Source of the DNA: Cordilura impudica
Lineage: Eukaryota > Arthropoda > Insecta > Diptera > Scathophagidae
Assembly (NCBI GenBank): GCA_963682025.1
Contig: OY821521.1
Coordinates: 121,808,981-121,872,980, forward strand
Reading direction: 5' to 3'
Length of the DNA stretch: 64,000 bases
In this document: positions 30,825 to 41,789 of the stretch, piece by piece
How positions within the stretch are numbered: position 1 is the first letter of the stretch
Layout of the letters: each line of letters starts with the position of its first letter
Notes under the pieces: model-generated
Told to the model about the DNA's origin: nothing
What the model saw: the letters and a program-made list of their open reading frames with translations, nothing else
Databases searched by the model: none
Position numbers and translations under genes: made by a program

Positions 30825-31760
30825 TTACTTAAGTCTATTCTTATGAACTATTTGTTCTTTATTTGTTTTCTTATCAACTATGGTTACATTATTTCTAAAA
30901 ACTATTTTCTTAATTTTATATGGCCCTTTATATGCCATCTCTAACTTATGTCCTGCATCATTTCTTGCTAAGACTAAATCTCCTATTTTAAAATTATAAT
31001 CTAATTTTGTTTTATCATAATTAGTTTTTTGTTTTATTTTATTTATATCTAATAGTTTTTTAACTCTATCTATTGCTACTTCTAACCTAAATTTAATTTC
31101 CTTAGCATAATTATCTATATTATAAAGTGGTGCAACTCTATCTACTTCACTAAACTGTATAAAATTGTTTGGAATTTTCCAAAAATATGTTGATAAGGCC
31201 AATAATCATGTACTGTTGGTGGTGTAGTGTTAAAACAGTACGTGAAATATTTGTGACATTCATCCCAGTCGTCTTTATCTGCTGATATGTAGTTTCGTAC
31301 GTATTAGTTAAAAGTTCTGTGACTTCTTTCTATCGTACCTAGTGTCTGGTGATGATGTGCTGTCGAAGTGCGTTTATCTATCTTCAATACGTTGCAAAGT
31401 TCTGTCAGTATTGAGTTCTTGTATTCTGTGCCCATATCCGAAATGAACGTCTTCATTCGACCGTATATAAGCACAAAATTTTCAAATACCGCTTTTGCGA
31501 TCGTCTTAGCTGATTAATCTTTTACTGGTATTGTTACCAAATATTTATTTAAGTCACATATCATTGTGACTGCATATTCATTTCCATAAACTGACTTTGG
31601 AAATGGTCCAATTGTATCTACGTACACCGTATCAAAATTCCTATTTGGTGTCTCCGTTATAGTCATTGGACTTTTTATGTTTCTCCGTTTTAGCTAACTG
31701 ACATTTATGACATGTTTTCACATATTTTGCAATGTCTTTTGTCTTATTTTTCCAGTAATA
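30825..31760 (-). pseudogene. Gypsy integrase core and C-terminal domain
   Basis: From the right in the minus strand: VYVDTIGPFP with the first catalytic Asp (about 31630), FISDMGTEYKNS with the second (31460), then AHHHQTLGTIERSHR with the Glu (31370). The C-terminal module IGDLVLARNDAGHKLEM and GPYKIKKI is in the open frame 31202-30825. Stops near 31520 and 31345 and a frameshift near 31205 inactivate it. The zinc-binding N-terminus lies in the adjoining frame (31718-31860). Confidence 0.8.
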
Positions 31761-33120
31761 GTATCCCTGATCTTCTCAGTGGTTCTATATATCCCACAAT
31801 GTCCTCCTTCTATAGGATCATCATGGTATTTCAGCATTATCTCACGTATTGCCTTAGCATTCGTGTTATCAATTTGAGTTACTTTGTTTAATAGCGCTAT
31901 TCTGATTTTATTCAGTATTTTATTGCCCATATTCTCAAATTCACTTATCGAGACTAATTCGAAAATCCTCTCATGTGGTGAAATTTGAATCTTATTAATA
32001 TTTAGTTTGCAGGCTATTCGTTCTAGCCTAGGGAAAAATTGTCCTAAGTCAATATTCCCTTTAATAAACAAATCATCTATTCTTATGCTAGCATATATGG
32101 AATTTTCTTTTTTGATATAACATCTGTTGGGTAAAATCTTTAATTTATAATATCTTTTGACGTCTTTATTATTCAATCGTAAGCCTAAGGTATATGGCTT
32201 ATTATTGTTATTGATATTTTGCTGATTTACTACTGGTTTACTAATTTTCATTTTATTAGTCATCGATCTTAAAACGGATGAAATTTTGTCGGTTATATTT
32301 TTTAAGTCATTTATTGTAATACGCGACAGTGCGTCGGTAGCATAATTATTTCTTCCTCTGAGCTTTTGTTCATAGAAATTGTTGGTAGTAATTGTTTCAG
32401 TGCCTAAGCCAAAAATATCATTGTATTCTAAACAAAGCTTAGTTAAAATCGTCTTAAACTGTTCAGGAAAGTTTCCCTTTAAAAGGTCCAAAACTTCCGA
32501 TTTTCTTTGGCTATTTTTATGTGGTTCCTGTTTCACTATCTCATAGTCAGACATTTTCTCGGTTTTTATGTTATTTTGCTTAATTGTTACTATTTTATTT
32601 GTTGTATTTAAAAAACGAACCAATGCGTTACTTGATTTTACCAGTGTATTTAGTACAAAGACATCAGGTACTACTTTTTGATTTGGTATTAGTACTTCGT
32701 CTTCAAGCTCCGGAAACCTGATTTGACGAATCACTTCTGACCTTGGTGGGAGTGTTATTCCATTGAAGTCGTTTGTAAGTGGAGTTTCTATTACATGAGA
32801 CAGATTGGATGGTCGTAGTACGAGGTAATCATGGTCTCCATTGAAATCCAGTATATATTTATACTTCTTAAAAAAATCCATTCCAAGGATACCGTCGCAA
32901 GGTACTGAAAAATTATTTTTTAATACTAGGAAATCATATGGTATCAATAATCATCTAAATTTTCGGTCAATAAATACATTACCTATTGAACGGATTTTAC
33001 TCTGCCCTATTCCACTTAATGTGGTTGTTCTGTTTCTGTTAATTTGTGTTTGATAAAAATGTTCAGTTTTTATAACCGAAATGTCTGCGCCTGTATCTAC
33101 CAAGTGTTAACGTGTTGTTC
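31718..33120 (-). pseudogene. Gypsy pol fusion: protease and start of RT joined to RNase H end and integrase N-terminus
   Basis: The protease flap and C-terminal part (GILGMDFF) are clear near 32880-32900. The N-terminal aspartate region sits upstream in another frame with a stop at about 32955. The RT leader ends at the FYEQKLR motif (about 32358). The very next residues, NNYATDALSRI, are the end of RNase H. So about 500 residues of polymerase and RNase H are deleted with the frame kept open. The remainder runs into the integrase zinc domain (DDPIEGGHCGIYRT). The 409-codon open frame would encode no polymerase active site. Confidence 0.8.
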
Positions 33121-33199
33121 GCGTCGTTAATGTGTATATTAACATAAAAACTAAAGCTGAGGTTAAGGTTGTATATGTAGTAAGTATTGTTATTATGAT

Positions 33200-33960
33200 A
33201 TATCTCACAGGATTTTAGCAGTTTTCCGAATCATTGTGACTCTGCTGCTCTGACGTAATTTCTGTTACGTCTGTGGTTCTGATCTTGTCGACCTCTGTTA
33301 TGAATAGGTCTTTGTTGGGGCCTGCCGTTGTTACTGTTATTACTATAATTGCGTGGGTAATCATACCTTCCACGGTATTGTCTGTAGTTATTATTTCGGT
33401 TAAACTTCTGCCCGAAATATAATACGGCATTTTGTTGCCCCGTTGCTTCAGTGCAACTATTTATGAATTTGCTAATGGCCTCATTCATGTTACTGAATTG
33501 GCCTGCTTCCATAAGTCTAACTTTATCAATGGTACAATTTTTAGTTAGTGCCTTTACTGCAACCTGTGTTGAATATTTACAATTCGCATGGCAAACCATC
33601 CGATAAATAGGCATTTTCAAATGACTTTGTTAAATTCTCTATTTCACTGCAACAATTATTCGCAGTTTTGTTTTGTCGGGTATTCATTGTTTTCGCCGTT
33701 AGTTTATGTATTATCTCAGTAATGGTTTGTTCATTACCTTTTAAATTTCTTGCACTTCCCTTTAGCTTTGTTTTTATTAAAGAGACTGCGATAGACTCGT
33801 GGTTACCTTTGATGGATTCTATTAACTGTAATGAGTCTATAAAGGAACGTAAATTTTCTGGTTTTCCATCAAATTCTATGATCAGCTTTGAAGCTGTGTT
33901 CAGAAAGTCAACGACTGTTCGTGTCATTTTTACTTCTGAACTTTCCAAAAAGGTTCCAAA
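33200..33960 (-). pseudogene. Gypsy gag
   Basis: The open frame 33948-33577 carries EFDGKPENLRSFIDSLQLIE and LKGSARNLKG capsid-like motifs. A second frame (33620-33231) continues through FINSCTEATGQ into a tail very rich in Arg, Asn and Gly. Lack of CCHC knuckles and a basic RGR-rich tail fit the 412/mdg1 group; nucleocapsid function in RNA binding is inferred from that. A frameshift near 33590 and an early stop break it. Confidence 0.75.
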
Positions 33961-34100
33961 AGTCTGAACTTTCAGTTTCTACTAAGCATTTTACCTCTTC
34001 GTGTAGTGTATCTGGTAATTTTACCTTAACACCCTTCTTTGACGACCTCCCATTTTCCTTCGCTATTTATATTATAAAAAAAAATGTTTTTTCCTCTTTT

Positions 34101-34241
34101 TATTGTTTATTTCTATTTAAATATTTTTCTGACTGCCTCAATGCTCTAACCGATTCTTCTATGCGTGGCTTGCTAATGATATCTTCCCTAGTAGCGGTTC
34201 CTGGCATGCCTATTTGGCTAACCATACTAATTTTTCTCATA
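34101..34241 (-). CDS. Small ORF upstream of gag (about 46 codons)
   Basis: An ATG near 34241 opens MRKISMVSQIGMPGTATR and runs to a TAA near 34101. It is charged and lies between the leader ORF and gag. It may be the N-terminal end of gag separated by a later frameshift, or a chance frame. Confidence 0.35.
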
Positions 34242-34587
34242 GCTTATATTATTTTACATGCATCAGTTTTATTTAATGTATATATTTAGTTTATAAAATA
34301 TAAAATATTTCATTTTATTTTAATTTCTGTTTTTTTTTTTTTTTAAACAGCATAATTACAATAGCGTTTTTGTTTATATATATGTATAATTACATCAGGA
34401 CTAAATATAAGCTTTTCAAACAAAACAAATCAGATTAATTGAACTACATTTCTTTGTGGATTTTTCTTACAAATTACTGTTTTTTCTTTTCTATTTTTTT
34501 TTTTTTATTTATTTGCCAAGAGCGGTTAACGCTTTCTGGCCTACGGGTGCATAACGGGATGCTCCACTTTTTTTTTATTTAGTAAAA

Positions 34588-34869
34588 CTAGCATGAACTA
34601 CCTGTCCGTTGCTTTATTAGATGACTAATATCATAAATTTTCGCCCAGAGTCTCGTGGCCTGGTCCCACGGTGGTGGTGTTTCGTTAAGGATTCTCAATA
34701 GAATAGCTTTTTCCCTTCTGAGTCTTGCGACGTAGCCGCCTCTCCTCTTCTTTGTCACCAGGGGTATATTGATGTGTTCTTCCTTCGTTTTCTGCTGGCC
34801 CGTCCTTCTTCTGTACTCTTCTATGGAGATAGGTTTTGACCCTTCCGCTATTGATTTTGCAATCTCCAC
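34588..34869 (-). CDS. Gypsy leader ORF (412/mdg1-type small basic protein)
   Basis: A frame of about 90 codons, also open a little further upstream in another frame. It contains PISIEEYRRRTGQQ, TKKRRGGYVARLRREKAILL and WDQATRLWAKIYDIS. 412-group elements carry a comparable short ORF before gag. It is highly basic in the middle. The function is not established; the position and composition suggest nucleic-acid binding. The frame has no stop, unlike the rest of this element. Confidence 0.55.
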   Translation of the reverse strand: MEIAKSIAEGSKPISIEEYRRRTGQQKTKEEHINIPLVTKKRRGGYVARLRREKAILLRILNETPPPWDQATRLWAKIYDISHLIKQRTGSSC

Positions 34870-35062
34870 TGTCTATAGGCCAGACAAATCTTCCTTCAGC
34901 ACAGCTGATGGATCGTTGTGGCTGATCCACCAGCACAATATTATTATGCAATTTTTTTTTTTGTATTATTTTCAGGATTGCTCAATTTGAGAGCATAATC
35001 CTTGTATTATATATATATATTTTTTGTAATATATATATATTTTTACAATGCTCATCTAAGGA

Positions 35063-35080
35063 GCACTGGCAGGATCGCCA
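35063..35080 (-). promoter_or_regulatory. Gypsy primer binding site
   Basis: TGGCGATCCTGCCAGTGC in element orientation, immediately downstream of the LTR end ACTATA. TGGCGAC-type sites are complementary to tRNA 3' ends (tRNA-Arg in the 412 group). The match beyond the first bases is imperfect and the exact tRNA is not settled. Confidence 0.6.
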
Positions 35081-35184
35081 TATAGTAAAAAGCTTCGCAT
35101 ATACAAAACAACATAACAAGTACTAATATTTTATTATTTAATAGTATTTATTTATTAATAATTCTTCAGCTCAATCTTGGAGCC
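35081..35184 (-). repeat. Gypsy 5' LTR, inner part
   Basis: Matches 30214-30317 with few changes, from TATAGTAAAAAG to CTTGGAGC. It is interrupted at 35185 by the family A element; the rest continues at 39296. Confidence 0.85.
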
Positions 35185-35196
35185 AAGCAAAACTCT

Positions 35197-36096
35197 TTGC
35201 TTGGTAATGTGTGCAAAACTCCGCGTTTAACTCTTACTGAATTGCCTCTTAAATTTATGACAATCATGGAAAAACGATTCGATAAACTTACGAACCAACT
35301 TGAAATTATGTTAATCTCTAAGTTCAATGAGTGTAAACAAGATCTCTTACATGAATTCGACAAGAGATTCAGTGAAATGAAAACTGATATTGATACTCTC
35401 TTGGAATCTGTTACCATAGACATAAATAATGTAAAAGACAGAGTAACAGAACTAGAGACAGTTGTAAATAAAAATCTAGCACACTATAATGAAATTAAAA
35501 AACTAAAAAACGAAATATTCACTCTGAAATTGTCCGCGCAAAGGCAAGAAAATTCAATAGTTGCCAGTGACATTACGATTACTGGTATTCCAAGTGCGAA
35601 CATATACAATGACAATTTATTTATAATTTATGAAAAATTGTGTTAAGCTGTTAAAATTGCACCTATATCATTTAAAACTATTTATCGTGTTAAAAATATT
35701 GGAAATAGAAAGAATATTGAGGATGCCCCAATAATAATTAAATTCAATAGCCCATATGACCGAAATTATATTCTTAGAATGATAACTACACATATTAAAT
35801 CAACCAAATCTTCATTAAAAATAAATCAAATCGGAATTATGAGTTCAAAACCGTTTTTCGTCAACGAAAATCTCACCCCAGCAAACCATCGCATTTTAAT
35901 TGCTGCTCGTAAGTTGAAAAATGAAAATAAGATATCGTCTGCTCATACAAATAGGGGCCTTGTATATATTCGAAAACTGGGAAGCGATGAATCATTATGT
36001 ATACTCTCAATAGAAATATTAAAAGAGTTATTTCCTTTTCGAAACAATGATGAATTTCGTGATGAAGCGATGCCAGATAGAAATGATGGTGCCTGA
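35197..36096 (+). pseudogene. Family A ORF1
   Basis: A single in-frame TAA (35644-35646) separates two open halves. Residues 20-130 form a long heptad-rich coiled coil (EKRFDKLTNQLEIM, VKDRVTELETVVNKN). The FP-like RNA-binding domain follows with RQENSIVASDITITGIPS, KTIYRVKNIG, NENLTPANHRI and RGLVYIRKLG. It should act as an RNA chaperone/coat in a trimeric coiled-coil form, by analogy with L1-like ORF1 proteins. The 5' end of the element cuts off only the first few residues. Confidence 0.8.
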
Positions 36097-36331
36097 TATA
36101 TTTTTCACAAAATTTAACAATTTTCTTAACACTTCATACATTTTATATAAATATTTTTTGATTTTCTACTTTTTATCTAATTTTTTCATTTTAAAATAAC
36201 TTTAATCTATTTCTCCTTAATTTTTCTTTGCAATTATTTTATTAATTTTAAAATTTGTGTTAGTTTTGTTCCTTTTTTATTACCATTTATTCTAATAACA
36301 TACGATTGTGTTGCTTTCAAATCTGTGATAT

Positions 36332-39090
36332 ATGATCTGTGGTAATAGTTATAGTTCCAAAGATAACGTTTTTAACATGGTAAGGATTCTGGCGAAACAA
36401 AAATTTGGACTCAAAATTGTTCACATAAATGCACAAAGTCTTAATAACAAGATAGATGAGTTTAGATATATTTTTGTTGCCTCTGGAGTTGACGTCATCT
36501 GCGTATCTGAAACCTGGTTCGATTCCTCAGTCAATGATTCAATTTTCAATTTGCCGGGATTTAAACTATTTCGTGCTGATAGGACAGCAAACGCTGGTGG
36601 TGTCTCAATTTATGTGAGAACGGAGATAAATTGTTGTGTAAAGCTAAGATCAGAGCCTACTAGTGAGATTGAGTACCTATTTCTTGAATTATACACGAAG
36701 GATAAAGAAAAAATTCTAATCGCCTGCGTATATCGACCGTATAACTTTATTGATACCAAAGACTTGTTTAATAAAATTGAATCTCTGTCCTTATTGTACA
36801 ATGACGTAATCATTTCTGGTGATTTCAATAGTAACTTGCTAGTTGATAAGTCACTTTCAGAGCCCATGCAAACGCTCGGCCTTTTGCCTGTTAATACGAT
36901 CGTTCCAACCCATTATCCAAGTGGCTCGAACAGTTTACTTGATGTATTCTTTACTAATCATAAAAGCAAAATACTGCTTTACGATCAATTTTCTGCCCCT
37001 GTTTTTTCGAAGCATGACTTAATTTTTATGATATATCATACCTTGTTAACAATGAAGATGTACATTACACTTATAGAGATTTTCGTGGCATTGACTATAC
37101 AGCGTTAAACCAGCGTATTGATTGCGTTCATTGGGATTCAATTTATGGTCTTGAGAATGTGAATGATCAAATTGCTTTCATTCAAAATAACCTTCTCACA
37201 ATATTTTATGAAATTGTGCCTGAAAAAACAAGAACACTTAAACCTATACAGCCTCCTTGGTTTACTTCAATTATAAAACGTTTAATTGATAAACGAGATT
37301 TGGCATATAAACGTTGGAAGAAATTTAAAACGCCTGAGTTGTGAACTGCACATATATTGCAAAATCCAGTTATTATCGACGGAAATTCTCTTCAGCTATT
37401 GATAGCAAGAGAAAATGGAAAGAGATCCGTGAAATTGGTATTGGGAAAAGAAATCCTTGCACTGTTGGTTCTGATGTGGACGTTGATAAGTTAAACAAAC
37501 AATTTGTCGAAATTCAAGTGAATAGACCAACTGAAAATGAGTACGAAAAAATTCGTACTGTGCCTATTGAGAACTGTTTTGATTTTCGATGTGTGGATCA
37601 ATCTGAAGTTCTTAAAAGTATTACATCAATTAAGACAAATGCTGTGGGCTTAGATGAAATTAATCCAAGATTTTTAAAAATTGTCGTTCCTAAACTTCTA
37701 CTATTTCTTACGTATTTAATTAATACAATATTAACAAAATCAATTTTTCCTGATATGTGGAAAAAAGCAAAAATCATTCCTAATCCAAAGAATAACAGCG
37801 ACTTCCGACCTATTGCGATACTACCATTTCTATCCAAGGTTAAGGAAAATCTTATGTATAGGCAAATGAATAAGTATTTAAAGAATCAACATCTCCTTAC
37901 GGATAGACAATCTGGGTTTAGACAGGACAGAAGCTGCATTACGGTTTTGATCGATGTAGTGGAAGAAATAAGATCAAAACTGGATAAGAATATGGTATCA
38001 TTTCTTGTGCTTTTAGATCACAGTAAGGCCTTCGATACTGTTGATCACTCGATTCTACTCACTAAACTCGAGAAAAATCTTTAATTTCTCAAGTTCGGCT
38101 AATAAACTTATTTCCTCTTATCTTATTAATCGCAAACAAGTGGTTTCTTTAAATGGAGCGACTTCTAAAGCAGCGGATGTTGACAGAGGTGTGCCTCAGG
38201 GGTCTATTCTTGGTCCATTGCTTTTCTGTATGTATATTAACGATTTGCCTGAGGTTCTGAATTACTGTGGCGTACAAATGTATGCTGATGACGTACAGTT
38301 GTACTTAAGCAGCAGAATAGAAAATGTACAACATTGTACTGACTGTATTAATAGTGACTTGGATAATATACATAAATGGGCATGTACAAATGGCTTATGT
38401 ATAAACCCTAATAAATCAAAATGTATTTTCATTTCAAGAAGTAATAAAAAAAGACTAACTGACAATATTTTTCTACATATTAACAACTCAAGAATCGACT
38501 TTGTTCAATCATCATCGAACTTGGGAATCACATTTAATGCTGAACTTTCTTGGTCTAACCATATAAATATATCAGCTGGTAAAGTTCATGGGATGTTGAG
38601 AAACTTGTGGGCTGTGCAATCATCGACGCCGTTTGAAATAAGAATGCTTTTGGCAAAAACCAATTTAATACCAGTTCTACTGTACGGGTGTGAAATATTT
38701 GCAAATTGCGACACTATTGACTTTAATCGCCTCGAGGTCACATATAATAATATAGCCAGATACGTTTTCAACAGAGGTAGACGAGATAGTATATCATCAT
38801 ATTCATACCAGTTACATAATACAAGTTTTAAAGATTTACTAAAATATAAAAGCCTTTTAATGATGCATAAGATTATTTATCTGAAGAACCCAGAATATCT
38901 TTTTAACAAAATTATTTTTGCACAATCGCCTCGTGGAAGAAATTTGATATCACAAAAATACAAATACCTAATGTCTACAAGACAATTTTTCAACTACACC
39001 ACGTGTCTTTGGAACAATTTACCATCATATATCCAAGTACAAAGCAACGCATTACTTTTCAAAAAGGAACTTAAAAAATTTTTTCTTTGA
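36332..39090 (+). pseudogene. Family A ORF2: endonuclease and reverse transcriptase
   Basis: Endonuclease (36332-37108): FGLKIVHINAQSLNNKIDEF, CVSETWF, NAGGVSIYV, IISGDFNSNLL, SLLDVFFTNH and SKHDLIF. After a frameshift the linker WFTSIIKRLIDKRDLAYKRW follows. Frameshifts near 37340 and 38080 separate the RT parts. Fingers: FRPIAILPFLSKVKENLMYR, RQSGFRQDRSC. Palm: LLDHSKAFDTVDHSIL, RGVPQGSILGPLLFCMYIND, VQMYADDVQLYLS. Thumb: SSNLGITFNAELSW. C-terminal: YNNIARYVFNRG and FFNYTTCLWNNLPSYIQ before the stop at 39090. Confidence 0.85.
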
Positions 39091-39295
39091 ATCTATGTTA
39101 AATGTCAACTTTATTATGTTCATTATTATGTTAATTTTTATGATAAATTTACTTTATTTTTATTAAACTCGAAATTTACTGTAACTCAATGTTAATACTA
39201 CAAATGTTACTTGCTATCACTGTAATTTATAAGATTTGTTCTTGTTGTGATAGCAATTCAATAAAACAATATAATAATAATAATAATAATGATTG

Positions 39296-39362
39296 TTAAT
39301 TGAATATTAATGAATGCTTTTATAAAAATGTTCTTCTTTATATATAAATATTTTAACCTATA
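39296..39362 (-). repeat. Gypsy 5' LTR, outer part
   Basis: Matches 30350-30422 of the 3' LTR (TGTTAATTGAATATTAATG through TTTTAACCTATA). It resumes at 39767 after the foldback insert for about 13 bases and then stops matching, so the outermost 195 bp of the LTR are missing. Confidence 0.8.
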
Positions 39363-39753
39363 AATGATGAATTATTATTCGACCTTTGAAATTTATGATT
39401 TTTAATAAATTAGTCGAGCTCGAGGTCACGTTTTTGTTTATAAAATATCCTTTTTTATTTTATTTTTTCTCCTCCAATATTTCGTCATTCATTGAATGAC
39501 ATCTTCAGGGAGTATGTACAACAACAACAAAATATATACACAAAATTTATTGCCGCTGCGGTCCTTTCATGTCAATATTATATTAGACACTCCAATAAAT
39601 TTTGTGTATATATTTTGTTGTTGTTGTACATACTCCCTGAAGATGTCATTCAATGAATGACGAAATATTGGAGGAGAAAAAATAAAATAAAAAAGGATAT
39701 TTTATAAACAAAAACGTGACCTCGAGCTCGACTAATTTATTAAAAATCAAAAA
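39363..39753. mobile_element. 391-bp foldback element, only in duplication unit 1
   Basis: Perfect 157-bp inverted arms (39396-39552 and 39593-39749) enclose a 40-bp loop, with a 33-bp unpaired 5' extension. A 13-bp duplication ATTTTAACCTATA flanks it (39350-39362, 39754-39766). Unit 2 has the empty site, with one ATTTTAACCTATA, at the equivalent place near 45944. No coding capacity. A 13-bp duplication and an A-rich right end suggest target-primed insertion of an RNA rather than cut-and-paste; that is inference. Confidence 0.9.
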
Positions 39754-39779
39754 ATTTTAACCTATATTAACAATAATGT

Positions 39780-40159
39780 ATGGATGTGAGCGTTTATCCA
39801 GTTGCGATTCATTAAGCAAACAAAGGCTTAATGTAACTTATAATAACATTGCCAGATACATATATGGCCGCAAAAGATTCAGCAGCATCTCCCAATACTA
39901 GCAACAAATCTATAATATATCATTCGAAAACTTATAAAAATGCCGAACATTGTTGTATTTACATAAAATAGTTTACACAGGTCAACCTGAATACCTCTGC
40001 AGAATAACTTTTTCGAGGTCCATGCGAGGTAAAAAATTTAACACTGTACGATATAAAAAGCAAATATCTGAACGCCTTTGTAACCAACTACCCCCCAATA
40101 TTCAAATTATTAGCAATGAAACGCACTTCAAAGCAGATATATTTAGCGACTTAGCTTAA
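39780..40159 (+). pseudogene. Reverse transcriptase C-terminus of a family A/B relative (unit 1)
   Basis: The plus strand reads YGCERLSSCDSLS, NVTYNNIARYIYGRKRFSSIS, LLYLHKIVYTGQPEYL, FSRSMRGKKFN and RLCNQLPPNIQIISNETHF before a stop. These follow the same order as the family A C-terminus but at clearly lower similarity, so this is a separate lineage. Two stops break the start. Its 5' edge is the end of the Gypsy LTR. Confidence 0.75.
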
Positions 40160-41194
40160 TTAAAAACATTTTATAATAACTATTATAGTTGTTTTACTCA
40201 TAATTAAATAATTGTTAAATTAAAATTACATATTGTTTTAAATATTTAAAATTGTATTAATTTTATTTTATTTTGTTTAACAATGTTCTTGTTTAACAAT
40301 GTTCTCTGTTTGCTTAATAATAGAATAATTATAAATTAAACGGTGTATGTTGTATTTGTGTTTTGGTTTCCAACCATAATAATGGTTAATAGTGTTATTA
40401 GTTATAAACGGTCAGTCAATTGTGTTTATTAACTGGCCTAAGTTTTTAGTCTGATTAAGCATTATTATGATTGGTAATAATGAATTTGAATATCCACCAT
40501 ATGTGTGGTAACAATATATATAAACATATGCAAAATGTGAGTAAAAAAGTGCAGTGTATGTAAACAATAAATATAAACAAATATAAAGACGTGACTGCGT
40601 CGTATCTAAACAGTTAAAATTTAATAAAATGTTAGTAAATATCCACAGATACTACTTCCTCTTTCCTCCTTCCCATATCTTATTTTCCTGAGATCAACAC
40701 AATGCACCGCATTTGTAGAGGATCCCCTGAGCGTTAGTTTGTAATATAAAAAAAAAAAAAGGACTTATGGTATCCAACTTCAGAGATAAAAAAGTTGATA
40801 AAAAAAAAAGTGGTATACATACTAAGATAATTATTATAAGGATTGGTATATAAGATTTTAGTTCATATTGTTAGGCCTCAGAGCAGCAGAAAAAGTTGAA
40901 ATAAAAATATTAATTTTTGTTATTGCTTTGATAATTTGGATTTTGTTATCAAAGTTGAATCATTTCTTTTATTAAATATTTCGTGATAAAAAATTTTCAA
41001 ACTATGAAAACTATTCAGTGCTGGACATTGGGCTAGAGCCAAGGTTTTAACCTTCTTAAACAATTTTATATATTCATAAAATTGAGAATTTATTCTAAAT
41101 AGTTTTCTAAGAAAGCATTATATGTTGTGTTTGGTTATCCCTATTGCGTATTGCCTACATTTTAAGTAGTACAGATATATTTTAAGAAAAAATA
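40160..41194. other. Non-coding target sequence left of the BEL2 copy (unit 1)
   Basis: The 3' UTR of the preceding RT relic followed by about 0.8 kb with no recognised feature. The last 5 bases (AGTGT, 41195-41199) are the left target duplication of BEL2. The identical region in unit 2 is 46342-47382. Confidence 0.5.
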
Positions 41195-41789
41195 AGTGTT
41201 GTTAATGTGTGTTGAAACTATTAGTATAAGTCAAACCAAACACTTAAATTTGGTCTGTACTAATTTGCTTGTTTCTTAAAAATTGTTTGGTCTTCAAGCA
41301 CTTGTAACTTGAAGACCAGTGTTCAGTAATTAAAACAAAATAAATTCTTTTAACTACTGACTTTATTGAAGTTTTTTTTTTGAGGTATTTATACAAAAAT
41401 TACACATCAAAAATGCTGACTTAACTAAATGTCATTGAATTAAAATTTATGCTATATTGGCCAATAATAAAACAGACTGTATAAAAAGGTATAAATGTAA
41501 TTTGATCTATTAATAACAAAATTTACGTTAAATTGGCCAATAATAAGAAAGACAATATTAACTACATAACATTCAATGCATTCCCTAATTATTGTAATAT
41601 GTTAGGGGAATTCCACATTAATTGAATTTAAATATATTGAATCTTAACATTCTCCACATTCACTAATTATTGCAATATGTTAGGGGAATTCTACATTAAT
41701 TGAATTTAAATATACTGAATCTTAACATTCTCCCCCGCGTATAACGGATGTTCAACAATGTTGTGGTGATCTTATGTTGCCTAGACCTT

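Larger units (their letters stand above)
35185..39295 (+). mobile_element. Family A non-LTR retrotransposon, second copy
   Basis: Contains ORF1, endonuclease and the whole reverse transcriptase in order, then a 3' UTR and a tail of TAATAA repeats (39271-39290). The 5' end is truncated just inside ORF1. Both junctions are inside the Gypsy 5' LTR; about 40 bp of LTR between them is missing and there is no visible target duplication. It has one in-frame stop in ORF1 and three frameshifts in ORF2. Its part from 37116 onward is duplicated at 43702-45880. Confidence 0.85.
30214..39779 (-). mobile_element. Gypsy-type LTR retrotransposon (412/mdg1-like), defective
   Basis: Minus-strand order from the right: a truncated 5' LTR (35081-35184 continuing at 39296-39362 and 39767-39779), a PBS, small leader ORFs, gag, a fused pol and the 3' LTR (30214-30634) preceded by a polypurine tract. 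There is no envelope. A small basic ORF before gag and an arginine/asparagine-rich gag without zinc knuckles are features of the 412/mdg1 group. A deletion removes most of reverse transcriptase and RNase H. A family A element (35185-39295) and then a foldback element split the 5' LTR. Flanks at the two ends do not match, so rearrangement or deletion has occurred. Confidence 0.8.
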
